64,000 bases of DNA. Source: Candidatus Tectimicrobiota bacterium. GTDB taxonomy: Bacteria; JACPUC01. Position 1 is the first letter of the stretch; each line of letters begins with the position of its first letter. The DNA lies in assembly GCA_016192455.1 (NCBI GenBank), contig JACPUC010000028.1, positions 46,260 through 110,259 of the forward strand, written 5' to 3'. The position numbers and the translations under genes are program-made. The notes below the pieces were generated by a model, which was given only the letters and a program-made list of their open reading frames with translations, had not been told where the DNA came from and searched no databases. Positions 8,676-17,419 of this stretch are shown here, one piece after another.

Positions 8676-8989
8676 GCGCTGGCGAGCCCCCCGGCATGCG
8701 GCGTCCTGTCGGCAACCATGTTGCCTGGAGGGCGATCCGCAGGTCAGCCGCGGTTCGCAACCCCGGGGTGGAGGAAGACCACTGGCGTTCTCCTCCACCA
8801 GCAGGAGTGGCCTTCGAAACCACTCGCGGGTGATGACGCAAGAGAGCGGGCCGTGCGTGCTGCAAGAGGTGGTCGCCGCGCACCTGATCGCCACTCGGAG
8901 CACACATGGCGACCCGAGCGGAACGTCGGCCTATGAAACGGGGTGAAAAGGCAAACCCACGGCACCTCAAGAGACAAGGTGAAAAAATC
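8676..8989. other. Intergenic region, nothing recognised
   Basis: Some 310 bases between the binding protein and the hydrolase. No promoter with both hexamers, no strong hairpin and no plausible small gene were found. The ribosome-binding sequence AAGGTGA for the next gene is at its right end. Confidence 0.4.
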
Positions 8990-9649
8990 ATGAGTATCGC
9001 GCTCGATCCAGCCAAGACCGGTCTGTTGCTGGTGGATTATCAAAACGGCTTCCTGAGTCCGGAGGGAAGACTAGCTCAAGAAGGCGAAAACGTCGAACTC
9101 ATGCGCGCGATCATCGAACCAACCAAACGGCTTCTCGAGGACTGCCGGCAGGCGGGGATCGTCGATTTCTGGTCCATCCAGGAACATTACGCTGAAGACA
9201 AGGCGCGCGAGAAGCATAAGGTAACCCCGCACCTGAAGAAACGCAAGGCTCCTCCTTGCCTGCACGGCACCTGGGAGACGAAGATCATCGATGAACTGCA
9301 AGGTTATCTCAGCGATTCGAGCCAGGTCTTTGTAAAGAACAAGTGGAGCTGTTTCTTTAACACCAACCTGGAATTTCTCCTTCGCCGCTTAGATATTGAC
9401 ACCCTGCTGGTTTGCGGCGTTTCCACCTGCATCTGTGTTGAGACGACGGTGCGCGACGCCTACATGCGCGACTACGACGTCATCCTGGTGGAAGAGTGCA
9501 CCAGCCACTACGATCCTGAAGCCCACCGCGCCACCCTGAAGTTCATCAACCGCTTCGCCGGCATGACGGCGACCGTGGAGGATGTTCGCCGGATGCTGGC
9601 GCGCCACCCCCAGGAGGTGCTGGCCCCTGCCTCGTCGGCACGGTGCTGA
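8990..9649 (+). CDS. Isochorismatase-family cysteine hydrolase
   Basis: 219 aa from ATG 8990, which has AAGGTGA just upstream. Fold and catalytic triad of the isochorismatase/nicotinamidase family are visible: Asp in LLLVDYQNGFLSPEGR, Lys in FVKNKWSCFFNTNLE, and the nucleophile Cys in VCGVSTCICVETTVRDAY. Members hydrolyse amides such as nicotinamide, N-carbamoylsarcosine or isochorismate; the exact substrate is not readable here. The neighbouring orphan binding protein upstream might supply the substrate, but the 314-base gap argues against a tight operon. N-carbamoylsarcosine amidase is a relevant possibility because hydantoinase genes are present at 49-53 kb; this is speculation. Confidence 0.87.
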   Translation: MSIALDPAKTGLLLVDYQNGFLSPEGRLAQEGENVELMRAIIEPTKRLLEDCRQAGIVDFWSIQEHYAEDKAREKHKVTPHLKKRKAPPCLHGTWETKIIDELQGYLSDSSQVFVKNKWSCFFNTNLEFLLRRLDIDTLLVCGVSTCICVETTVRDAYMRDYDVILVEECTSHYDPEAHRATLKFINRFAGMTATVEDVRRMLARHPQEVLAPASSARC

Positions 9650-9821
9650 GGAACGGTGGTGGCGCTTCTCGCGTCGGCGTCGGCGGGGGATATGGAGAAG
9701 GAGCACGCCGCGAACGAGAGCGGCGCCACCGCATTTCACGGCTTCCCCGTCGAGAAGCTCCCCAGCAACAAGCGAAGGTTTCATTCTTACCCCTGGCCGT
9801 AGGGTGAGGAGAGCGCTCGGC

Positions 9822-10835
9822 ATGCTCTCGTGGAGGCGTCTGCGGCGATTGTTGCTGCCCAGCTCTCCGCCGCGTCGCCGGTGGGTGGCGACGCTCCTCC
9901 TCGCCTTCATCGCCACCGTCGGCTGGTCTACCGCCGCGAGCGCGGCGCAGGCTGCCGCACCCACCCCGCCAGCTCCTGCAGCTCAGGAACCGATGGTGGT
10001 CATCCCGGCCGGCCCCTTCATCATGGGGAGCACACGGTCCGAGCGCGACTACGGCTATCGCCTCGATGAGACACTCCACAACAGCGCGACGGCCCGCACC
10101 TATGGCTGGTTCGAAACAGAAACACGTCAAACTGTAGAGCTGCCAACCTACTCTATCGACCGCCTGCTCGTCACCAACGAGCAGTACCAGCGCTTCGTCA
10201 CAGGTGCGGCTCACCCCGCCCCCTTTGTCGATGAAGCAACCTGGAAGAGCTACGGCCTCATCCACCCGTACAAGACCGCGCAGCGGTTCCTCTGGCAGGA
10301 GACCTCCTTCCCCGTTGATCGCGGCAAGCACCCCGTGGTCCTCGTCAGCCATGCCGATGCCGCGGCCTTCTGCGCCTGGCGCGGCAAGCGGGAGGCCCGG
10401 CCCTTGCGCCTGCCAACCGAGGCGGAGTGGGAGAAGGCGGCGCGCGGCACGGACGGCCGCGCCTTCCCGTGGGGAAACGAGTTTGACCCAACGCGGCTGA
10501 ACAGCTTCGACCGGGGACCTTACGACACATTGCCGGTAGGAAGCTACCCGCGCGGGGTAAGCCCATACGGGGTGCACGATATGGCGGGGATGGTCTTCGA
10601 GTGGACGGCGACCGCCGGCGCGAGGCCGGGGACATTCATGGTGAAGGGAGGATCGTGGGATGACCTGCCCGGCGTCACGCGGAGCGCCGCCCGCCACGAT
10701 CGCCCGGCGGCCCTCAAGCACGTCCTGATCGGCTTCCGCTGCGCCGCCGAGGGCGCGGTGCGCGGCGCCCTGCCCAGCACCGCGACCGGCACGCCTGCCG
10801 GCGGCCCGCAGCCTCCGCCCTTGCCGCTACGTTAG
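9822..10835 (+). CDS. Secreted formylglycine-generating-enzyme-fold (SUMF1) protein
   Basis: 337 aa from ATG 9822, with GAGGAG eleven bases before. A basic N-terminus and hydrophobic segment (RWVATLLLAFIATVGWSTAASA, about residues 20-41) form a signal or anchor, then a proline-alanine linker. The rest is an FGE-sulfatase domain: MVVIPAGPFIMGS, LLVTNEQYQRF, RLPTEAEWEKAARG, FPWGNEFD, GVHDMAGMVFEWT, VKGGSWDD and GFRCA. The two active-site cysteines of true formylglycine-generating enzymes, expected near the C-terminus before the GFR motif, are not seen (the segment reads RSAARHDRP), so oxidation of sulfatases is unlikely. Its role is unknown. The stop overlaps that of the convergent VOC gene by four bases. 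Confidence 0.82.
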   Translation: MLSWRRLRRLLLPSSPPRRRWVATLLLAFIATVGWSTAASAAQAAAPTPPAPAAQEPMVVIPAGPFIMGSTRSERDYGYRLDETLHNSATARTYGWFETETRQTVELPTYSIDRLLVTNEQYQRFVTGAAHPAPFVDEATWKSYGLIHPYKTAQRFLWQETSFPVDRGKHPVVLVSHADAAAFCAWRGKREARPLRLPTEAEWEKAARGTDGRAFPWGNEFDPTRLNSFDRGPYDTLPVGSYPRGVSPYGVHDMAGMVFEWTATAGARPGTFMVKGGSWDDLPGVTRSAARHDRPAALKHVLIGFRCAAEGAVRGALPSTATGTPAGGPQPPPLPLR

Positions 10836-11332
10836 TCCGGGAACTCCTCGGGGATGTTATGGCGATGCAGCCCGCGTTTATCGGCTTCGTCTCTCCAGGC
10901 CTGGGCATCCCAGCCGTCTGGAACCTCTTTCGGCGATGAGATTTCGAGGACGTTCCCGTCGGGGTCCTCGAAGTAGGTGATCGTGGTCAGGTCCTCGATG
11001 TGCAGGTGAGGCCCCTTGAGCACCTTCACCCCCTTCTCGCGCAGCCATTCCGTCGCCTTCTCCACCGCCTCGGCGCTCTCCAGCTCAAACGCCACATGAT
11101 TCAGGCCCGGCCGCTGGCGGTGGTTGTCCGCTTTCTCCCCCGGCACCTGGTAGAGCGCAATGTTGTGGAAGAAGAGCTCCGCCTTGCCATGCTGACCCCA
11201 GTTCATCCAGACGACGCGGCCGGGCACCCGCCCCGCCGGCTTCAGACCGAGGATGTCGCGGTAGAACTTCTCGGAGCGCTCCAGGTCCGTCACATTGATG
11301 TTGACGTGAGCCAGCCCGAGAGGCTTGATCAT
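10832..11332 (-). CDS. VOC-family (glyoxalase/bleomycin-resistance/dioxygenase) protein
   Basis: 166 aa starting MIKPLGLAHVNINVTDLERSE at ATG 11332, preceded by AGGTGA. One complete VOC unit pair is visible: first half GLAHVNINVTDLERSEKFYRDILGL, second half PGLNHVAFELESAEAVEKATEWL, closing with TYFEDPDGNVLEI. Metal ligands expected in this fold are the His of LAHVN, the His of LNHVAF and the Glu of VLEI. Such proteins include extradiol dioxygenases, epimerases and lyases; the substrate is not predictable. It ends DKRGLHRHNIPEEFPD. The 3' end overlaps that of the plus-strand gene before it. Confidence 0.85.
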   Translation of the reverse strand: MIKPLGLAHVNINVTDLERSEKFYRDILGLKPAGRVPGRVVWMNWGQHGKAELFFHNIALYQVPGEKADNHRQRPGLNHVAFELESAEAVEKATEWLREKGVKVLKGPHLHIEDLTTITYFEDPDGNVLEISSPKEVPDGWDAQAWRDEADKRGLHRHNIPEEFPD

Positions 11333-11529
11333 CGGTTCACCTCCACTCGCCGGCGCCTGCATCCCTGGTCCCCAGCCGCAACGACGGGCTCTCCCGCCCC
11401 ACCTCGCGCGCCGAAAAAGACCGGTCCAGGCGACCTGCCGGCATTGTCTTCAGTAGATGATGGTCGTGGAAACGATAGGCAATGGCGTCCCCGGCGTCAA
11501 GCCGCGGCGCGGGCCGCGCAGATGCGCCT

Positions 11530-12342
11530 TCAGGCCATGGGATGGCGGCGCATGAAATCGAGGGTCACGCGGTTGAACTCGTCCGCCTGCTCCATGAGCG
11601 CCAGATGCCCGCCTTGCGGGAAGAGGTGGAACTCGGACCCCGGAATCAGCTCATGGACCCGCCGCGAATAGCTCGGCAGGGTGATCTGGTCCTCGGAGCC
11701 GACGGTCACCAACGTCGGGCAGGCAATCCGCCGCAGGCGATCGGCGGTGTCATGCAGGAGGTCCGCCTCGTACTGCCGGATGACCGGCGTGAGCGGCTGC
11801 GTCTCGAGCCGCTGGCGCGACCTCGCGATGGCCAGCTCCACCAGCTCCGGGTGGGCGTTCTGGAAGCTGGCGGAGAAGAGCCAGGTGGCGCTGTTGAGGG
11901 CCATGAGGTCGCGATCTCCGATCTCCAGGAGGCGCCTTCGCACCTGCATCTGAAAGCGCAGGTGCGGCAGGCGCGGACCGTCGGCATAGGTGCTGTGCAG
12001 GGCCAGGGTGTGCACCATCGCCGGCTCGTTCAGCGCCAGCTCCTGGCCGATGAGCGAGCCGAGGGAGAGGCCGCCGATGTGGGCGCGCTCGATGCCGACG
12101 GCGCGCATGAGGGCCGCCGTGTCCTCCGCCATGAGCCGCACGGTGTACGGCGTCTCCGGCGCGTCTGACAAGCCGATGCCGCGGTGATCGAAGATGAGGC
12201 AGCGGTGCTCTTTCGTGTAGTCGCGAAGCTGCAATGCCCAGAGCGTGTGGTCGCAGCCTGTTCCCATGATGAGGACGAGGGGCTCGCCTTCGCCGTGCAG
12301 CTCGTAGTACATGCGGATGCCATTCGCCTCGGCGTGCGGCAT
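11530..12342 (-). CDS. Alpha/beta-fold hydrolase
   Basis: 270 aa from ATG 12342 (MPHAEANGIRMYYELHG), with GGGAGG five bases upstream; an upstream start at 12393 lacks such a site. The oxyanion region is LIMGTGCDHTLWALQL, followed by FDHRGIGLSD. The nucleophile elbow is GGLSLGS (Ser), the acid is probably Asp in TVGSEDQITLP, and the base is His in FPQGGHLALME. This is the esterase/haloperoxidase-like group that includes 3-oxoadipate enol-lactonase. Nothing in the neighbourhood fixes the substrate. It is divergent from the molybdenum hydroxylase gene. Confidence 0.88.
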   Translation of the reverse strand: MPHAEANGIRMYYELHGEGEPLVLIMGTGCDHTLWALQLRDYTKEHRCLIFDHRGIGLSDAPETPYTVRLMAEDTAALMRAVGIERAHIGGLSLGSLIGQELALNEPAMVHTLALHSTYADGPRLPHLRFQMQVRRRLLEIGDRDLMALNSATWLFSASFQNAHPELVELAIARSRQRLETQPLTPVIRQYEADLLHDTADRLRRIACPTLVTVGSEDQITLPSYSRRVHELIPGSEFHLFPQGGHLALMEQADEFNRVTLDFMRRHPMA

Positions 12343-12650
12343 ACGTTCCTCCCGGCCCGTTCGCGGCCCAGCCGCCTCCACCACCGTCGCCACGCCGGCG
12401 GCGAAGCCCGGCGCCCACCTCCGTGACAGCTCTGCGTCTTATACCGTCCCGCGCCGGGCTCGGTCAAGGAAGGCCATCCGGCCGAGGTCGGTCCGGCCCG
12501 GCGCCGTAGCCGCGTTCCCCGAACAATCCCGCGTGCCGCCTCGCCATCGCGGCTGCCTTGACATGCAGAGCACGGCCATGAATACTTGCCCGCAGTGGTG
12601 CCGCCTCGCCCCCCCTGGCGGGTTGTCAAGTTTGCAGAAGGAGAGCCCCC
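12343..12650. other. Divergent intergenic region between hydrolase and molybdenum hydroxylase
   Basis: About 308 bases holding the upstream regions of both genes. One promoter candidate for the rightward gene is listed separately (12558-12586). Short open frames here are extensions of shadow frames and are not called. Confidence 0.4.
12558..12586 (+). promoter_or_regulatory. Candidate sigma70 promoter for the molybdenum hydroxylase gene
   Basis: Perfect TTGACA at 12558-12563, 17-base spacer, AATACT at 12581-12586 (4 of 6 matches). The coding start is 65 bases further on, with GAAGGAGAG as ribosome-binding site. Confidence 0.5.
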
Positions 12651-14957
12651 ATGGCGTCGTACTCGGTGGTTGGCCAGCGCCAGCCCTGGAAGAACGCCCA
12701 GAGCCGCGCGCTGGGGATCGAACGCTATGCGGCGGACCTCAAGCTGGCGGGAATGCTGCATGCCAAGCTGCTGCGCAGCCCCGTGCCGCACGCCGCCATC
12801 CGCGCCATCGACACCAGCCGGGCAAAGCGCCTGCCGGGGGTGCGGGCGGTGCTCTGCGCCGGGGATATTCCGCGCGTCCTCTTCGGGCACTACGGCAACA
12901 TCATCCAGGATCAGCCGCTCCTGGCCTACGACCGCGTCCGCTTCATCGGCGAGCCGGTGGCTGCCGTGGCGGCCATCGATGCCGACATCGCCGAGGAGGC
13001 CTGCGACCTCATCGACGTTGAGTACGACGAGTTGCCCGCCCTCTTCGACCCCATCGCCGCCATGCAGCCCGGCGCCTTGCTCATCCATGAGCACGCGGAG
13101 CAGTACGCTATTTTCCGGCCGCTCATCCGGCAGGGGAATGTCTGTTCCACCACGATCATCACGCATGGTGACGTCGAGCAAGGCTTCGCCGCCGCCGAGC
13201 ACCTCTTCGAGCAGACGTACGAGACGCAGATGGCGCATCAGACCTATGTCGAGCCCCGCGCCCAGCTCGCGGCGGTCGAGCCCGATGGGCGCGTCACGGT
13301 CTGGACCTCCACGCAGGCCGCCTTCGTCGTGCGCGCCGAGCTGGCGCACGTGCTGCAGCTTCCCGTGTCACGCATCCGCGTCATCGCCACCAGCGTCGGC
13401 GGCAGCTTCGGCGCCAAGGGGAAGATGGACTGGGAGCCTTACTGCGTCCTCTTGTCGCAGGCCGCCGGCGCGCCGGTGCGCTTCGTCATGACGCGCGAGG
13501 AAGAGCTGAGCACCGCCACACCCCGGCACCCCTGCACCATCACGATCAAGTCGGGCGTGAAGCGCGACGGCACCATCATCGCGCGCGCGGTGAAGCTCGT
13601 CTACGATACCGGCGCCTATGCCAGCTTCGGTCCGGTGGTGGCCTCGGAGGGCGCCCAGCAGGCGCGCGGTCCCTACCGCATCCCGAACCTGCACCTGGAG
13701 TCCCACGCTGTCTACACGAACAAGGTGAGCGCCGCCTGCATGCGCTGCCACGGCACGCCGCAGCCGACCTTCGCCTTCGAGTCGCATATGGACAGCATTG
13801 CGGCCGAGCTCGGCATCGATCCTTTGGAGTTCCGCCTTCGCCACGCCGTGCAGGATGGCGACCTCCACACCACCGGCTTGCGGTACAAGGACATCGGCCT
13901 CATCGACACCCTGCACCAGCTTGAGGCGCACCACGACCCCGGCCGCCTGAGCCTGCCTCCAGGCCGCGGACGCGGCGTGGCGAGCGGCCAGTGGATGAGC
14001 GGCGGGCGGGCCTCCAGCGCCTTCGTGAAGCTCATCGAGGACGGCACCGTGCAGGTGCAGACCGGCGCGGTGGACGTGACCGGAGCAAATATCGTCATCG
14101 CCCAGGTGGCGGCGGAGGAGCTCGGCCTGCCCGTCGAGTCCGTCAACACCACCGCGGTGGACACCGAATTAAGCCCCTTCGACGCCGGCAGCTCCGGCAG
14201 CCGCATCGCCTACTGCATGGGGCATGCGGTCCGCGAAGCCGCGCAGGACGCGCGCCGGCAGGTCCTCGCCGTCGCCGCCAAACGGTTCGGCGTGGCGCCG
14301 CAGGAGCTGGTGCTACGTGACGGCGCCGTGCGGGTGGCGGCTGATCCGACGCGGCGGCTGCCGCTCGACGAGCTGGCGCGCTACAGCATGGTGGTCGGAG
14401 GCGGGCCCATCATCGGGCGCGGCTCCTTCGTCGGCCCGCCGTCGGAGTTCGATGCCAACCTGGTGCAGGGCCTCTGCTACAGCTCCGCGCAGGACTTCGC
14501 TTACGTCAGCCAGCTCGCCGAGGTGACGGTGGATCGGGAGACCGGGCAGGTGCGCGTGGAGAAGATCGTCTCCACCCACGACATCGGCTTCGCCATCAAC
14601 CCCATGAGCGTCGAGGGGCAGATCGAGGGGGGAGTGGCGCAGGGACTCGGCTACGCGCTGATGGAGGAGGTGCGCCTGCAGGAGGGCAGAGTGGTCTATC
14701 CGAGCCTGCTCGAGTACCGCCCCCCGACGGCCATGGATGTGCCGAAGATCGTCCCCGTGCTCGTCGAATCGCATCCCAGCAAGGGACCGTACGGGGCCAA
14801 GGGCATCGGCGAGCCGCCCATCATCCCCACCAGCGCCGCCATCGCCAACGCCATTCGCCACGCCACCGGCGTGCGGGTGACCGCGCTGCCGATGACCCCG
14901 GAGCGCGTCTGGCGGGCGTTGCAAGCGGCGTCGCCAGCCGCTTGGAGGGCAGGCTAG
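12651..14957 (+). CDS. Xanthine dehydrogenase/CoxL-family molybdopterin-binding large subunit (orphan)
   Basis: 768 aa, the usual length of CoxL/XdhB-type subunits. It opens with the hammerhead domain (VVGQRQPWKNAQSRALG, then LHAKLLRSPVPHA) and the FIGEPVAAVAA motif. The molybdenum domains follow: VGGSFGAKGKMDWEPY, the catalytic Glu in AKGIGEPPIIP near residue 733, and GGVAQGLGYALMEE. The segment that is ACRGFGxPQ in xanthine dehydrogenases reads ACMRCHGTPQ, and the CO-dehydrogenase signature VAYRCSFR is absent, so it is not form I CO dehydrogenase. No iron-sulfur or FAD subunit is adjacent, which is odd because these enzymes work as heterotrimers. Substrate unknown. Confidence 0.87.
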   Translation: MASYSVVGQRQPWKNAQSRALGIERYAADLKLAGMLHAKLLRSPVPHAAIRAIDTSRAKRLPGVRAVLCAGDIPRVLFGHYGNIIQDQPLLAYDRVRFIGEPVAAVAAIDADIAEEACDLIDVEYDELPALFDPIAAMQPGALLIHEHAEQYAIFRPLIRQGNVCSTTIITHGDVEQGFAAAEHLFEQTYETQMAHQTYVEPRAQLAAVEPDGRVTVWTSTQAAFVVRAELAHVLQLPVSRIRVIATSVGGSFGAKGKMDWEPYCVLLSQAAGAPVRFVMTREEELSTATPRHPCTITIKSGVKRDGTIIARAVKLVYDTGAYASFGPVVASEGAQQARGPYRIPNLHLESHAVYTNKVSAACMRCHGTPQPTFAFESHMDSIAAELGIDPLEFRLRHAVQDGDLHTTGLRYKDIGLIDTLHQLEAHHDPGRLSLPPGRGRGVASGQWMSGGRASSAFVKLIEDGTVQVQTGAVDVTGANIVIAQVAAEELGLPVESVNTTAVDTELSPFDAGSSGSRIAYCMGHAVREAAQDARRQVLAVAAKRFGVAPQELVLRDGAVRVAADPTRRLPLDELARYSMVVGGGPIIGRGSFVGPPSEFDANLVQGLCYSSAQDFAYVSQLAEVTVDRETGQVRVEKIVSTHDIGFAINPMSVEGQIEGGVAQGLGYALMEEVRLQEGRVVYPSLLEYRPPTAMDVPKIVPVLVESHPSKGPYGAKGIGEPPIIPTSAAIANAIRHATGVRVTALPMTPERVWRALQAASPAAWRAG

Positions 14958-15305
14958 GCGGGCATAGGAGGAAGCCGCAAGCTCACGCCGTTAGCCCTCG
15001 GCGAAAGAGCACCTCCGTGGCAGCCGGGAATGCCGAACCTCTCCACCGGCCTGCCGGGAGCCGGTGCCGCTTGGCGCGCTACGCGGCCGACGGCAACCTC
15101 GCCCGGCGGCTCTGAAGCCACTCGCTACAGCGTATCTCCGTAGGGGCGGTTCGCGAACCGCCCCTACCATCTCCGCGGCGCCCGGCAGGTCCGCCCGCGG
15201 GCCCGAAATACCGTGCCTCATGGAAGCGCGCCGATCGAAACCCCTCACCAGCCCTCCTCAGCCGTACCAAGATATCCAGCCAAACCTCGATGACAGGACC
15301 GCACC
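14958..15305. other. Intergenic region with one palindromic repeat
   Basis: 348 bases between the molybdenum hydroxylase and a small open frame. Apart from the palindrome at 15140-15167, nothing is recognised. Translations such as GGSRTAPT that appear in several frames here come from the repeat and are not real proteins. Confidence 0.5.
15140..15167. repeat. 28-bp perfect palindrome, dispersed GC repeat family
   Basis: The half-site is GTAGGGGCGGTTCG followed immediately by its exact reverse complement. Near-identical copies occur at 36224-36251 and 36416-36443, with related elements at 27013-27037, 36287-36312 and around 36364-36384. All are intergenic, as expected for REP- or MITE-like elements. 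Confidence 0.85.
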
Positions 15306-15497
15306 ATGACCTCCAAACCGCTCAACAGCCTCTTGGACATCGAGCCCCTGCTGCAGCGGCAGCTCCGCGATCCCGGCGGAGAGATCATCGAGATCCACTG
15401 GCAGAACGGCCCCCTGGTCGCCAGGCTGAAGGTCATGGAAACCAGGCAGGGAGACCCCGGCCTCAAGTATGCCATGCTAATTGACGATCAGATGTAA
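15306..15497 (+). CDS. Small hypothetical protein
   Basis: 63 aa, MTSKPLNSLLDIEPLLQRQL at the start, ending LKYAMLIDDQM. Nearly every codon ends in G or C, as in the surrounding genes, and the composition is like a folded protein and unlike a shadow frame, so it may be real. I see no domain, signal or membrane segment, and no strong ribosome-binding site (AGGACCGCACC precedes). It faces the convergent methyltransferase gene. Not recognised. Confidence 0.5.
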   Translation: MTSKPLNSLLDIEPLLQRQLRDPGGEIIEIHWQNGPLVARLKVMETRQGDPGLKYAMLIDDQM

Positions 15498-15628
15498 GAG
15501 GGTATCCTTCCGCCCCAAGCTCCTCTGCTGAAAAGCGCCTTCGGGGGATGTCCGCGGCGGTCTTCCCGGTCGCTGCCCGTGCGTCCCTTGGCGCGGCAGG
15601 AGTCCGTGGGTGTCGGGCACACGCGGGG

Positions 15629-17086
15629 CTACCCCCCCGTCGGCGGATGCAGCAGGGCGGGGCCGGGGCGCAACCGCACCAGGCATTCGACGTGGTAGGT
15701 CTGCGGGAAGAGATCGAGGGGCTGGACCTCGATGACCTCGTAGCCGAGGGCCGCGAGGGCCTTCAGATCACGCGCCAGGGTCGGCGGGCTGCAGGAGACG
15801 TAGAGCAGCTCGCGGGCGGGAAAGCGGGGCAGCAGCTCAATGACCTTCGGGTGGCAGCCGCTGCGCGGCGGATCGAGCACGACGAGCGACGCTTTCAGCC
15901 CCTCGGCCCAGAGCTTGCGCAGCATCTTCTCCGCCAGGCCGCTGCGGAAGCTACAGTTCAGCAGGCCGTTGCGGCGGGCGTTCATCTGCCCGTCGAGAAT
16001 GGCGGAGTAGGCGCTTTCGACCCCCAGCACCGCGGCGCAGCGTTGCGCCAGCGGCAGCGACAGGCCGCCGCAGCCGGCGTAGAGGTCGAGAATCAGATCG
16101 TCCGGGCGCGGGTTCAGCCACTGCACCACCAGGTCCATGAGCAGGCCGGCCTGGCGGGTATTGGTCTGGAAGAAGGTCTCGGGCAGGAGCTCGTAGCTCA
16201 GCCCGCGAACACTCTCGCGCATGGTCTGCGGGCCGTGGATGTGGTGCGAGTCGCGGCCGAAGTGCTCGTCCCACGGGCGGCGCATGACGTTGAACCAAAT
16301 CGAGGCGCCCTCCGGCAGCGCCGCGATGAGCGGCTGCCAGCGCTGCCGCTGCTCCGCCGCGGCGAGTTCCGGCACGGCCACCCCGAGCATCGCCATGGGG
16401 TGCCCCGTGCCGACGCCGAGGCGCAGCATAAGGTGGCCGAACGACTCGTGCGGCGGCGTGTCCGGGCCGTCGCCGAGCATCCGCGTCAGCGCCGCGTTGA
16501 GGGCGGGGATCAGGGCGTTCGCGCGCGCATCAAGAATGGCGCAGGCGTCGATGGCGATTTGCTGGCGGTTCGTCTGGTAGGGAGCCTTGCCGCGCCCGCC
16601 GCGAGCGACAGCGCCGCCGCCGGCGCTTCGCCCCACCAGGGAGAGCGACACCGCGCCGGCCCGCCGCATGAGGTGGAAGACCATCTTATTGCGGTACCCA
16701 AGCGTTTCTTGGGCGCCGATGATCGGGCGCAGGGGAAGGTTCTCCAGCCCGCCGATCTTCTCCAGGGCCTCGGCAACCTCGGCCTGCTTGTTGGCAAGCT
16801 GGGCCGCGTAGGAGAGGTGCTGGAGCTGGCAGCCGCCGCAGCGGGCGTAGTACGGGCAGGGAGGCTCGACGCGATCAGGCGCCGCCTCCAGGACCTCCTC
16901 CAGCTCGGCGGTGGCGTACTGCCGCTTGCGCCTCAGCACGCGCGCCCTGACGCGCTCGCCCGGAACAGAGCGGGGAACGAAGACGACGAAGCCGTCGTGG
17001 CGCCCTACCCCCTCGCCTCCGTAAGAGAGGCGCTCGATCCGTAGGTCGAGGAGCTGATCTTGCTGCACCGCGGGCATCCTGGTCAT
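15629..17086 (-). CDS. rlmD: 23S rRNA (uracil-5-)-methyltransferase, RlmD/RumA family
   Basis: 485 aa. An N-terminal TRAM domain (RIERLSYGGEGVGRHDGFVVFVP) is followed by the iron-sulfur cluster motif PPCPYYARCGGCQLQHL, the central substrate domain, and a C-terminal Rossmann methyltransferase with LILDLYAGCGGLSLPLA (SAM motif), VVLDPPRSGCHP and the catalytic Cys in LLYVSCSPPTLARDL. ETFFQTN precedes the SAM motif as in RumA. It methylates C5 of a uridine in 23S rRNA, or possibly tRNA, since TrmA-type specificity cannot be excluded. It starts at ATG 17086 with GAAGAGG just upstream. Confidence 0.88.
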   Translation of the reverse strand: MTRMPAVQQDQLLDLRIERLSYGGEGVGRHDGFVVFVPRSVPGERVRARVLRRKRQYATAELEEVLEAAPDRVEPPCPYYARCGGCQLQHLSYAAQLANKQAEVAEALEKIGGLENLPLRPIIGAQETLGYRNKMVFHLMRRAGAVSLSLVGRSAGGGAVARGGRGKAPYQTNRQQIAIDACAILDARANALIPALNAALTRMLGDGPDTPPHESFGHLMLRLGVGTGHPMAMLGVAVPELAAAEQRQRWQPLIAALPEGASIWFNVMRRPWDEHFGRDSHHIHGPQTMRESVRGLSYELLPETFFQTNTRQAGLLMDLVVQWLNPRPDDLILDLYAGCGGLSLPLAQRCAAVLGVESAYSAILDGQMNARRNGLLNCSFRSGLAEKMLRKLWAEGLKASLVVLDPPRSGCHPKVIELLPRFPARELLYVSCSPPTLARDLKALAALGYEVIEVQPLDLFPQTYHVECLVRLRPGPALLHPPTGG

Positions 17087-17419
17087 CGCGGCCTCTTCGA
17101 GCTTCTCTCCAGATCTTCCGCGGCGGGGAGGCGATTTCCTGCACGCCTACTGTGTCGTAAGAGGAGCAGCTCGCCTCGCAAGGGGACGGCCGACGCCCCC
17201 CTCGCGGCAGCGATGCCGGCTCGGATCAAGGGGAACGGCAGGAGGAGCCGCGACGCCCACCCCGCACGCAGCGGGGCGACCGCAACGGCGCGACGCGAGG
17301 CGATGGAGCGTCTTCCCGGCGCGCTCCCCCGCCCTTTTCTAAGCATTGCAGCGGACGAGGCGCACGGCGACAGCGGGCTGAGGCAAAAGAGGTGAAGAAC
17401 GGACGACGGCGGATCGTTC
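17087..17419. other. Intergenic region, nothing recognised
   Basis: 333 bases between the two minus-strand genes for the CBS protein and the methyltransferase. Frames here translate to arginine-rich, low-complexity sequence. No clear promoter or hairpin was found. Confidence 0.4.

Noticed and set aside
12651..14957. Form I carbon monoxide dehydrogenase (CoxL)
   Set aside because: The CO-specific active-site signature VAYRCSFR is absent and no coxM or coxS is adjacent.
15548..17044. 498-residue plus-strand frame opposite the rRNA methyltransferase
   Set aside because: Composition is that of an antisense frame (repeated Arg, Glu, Val, Gly) and the minus strand shows all RlmD motifs.
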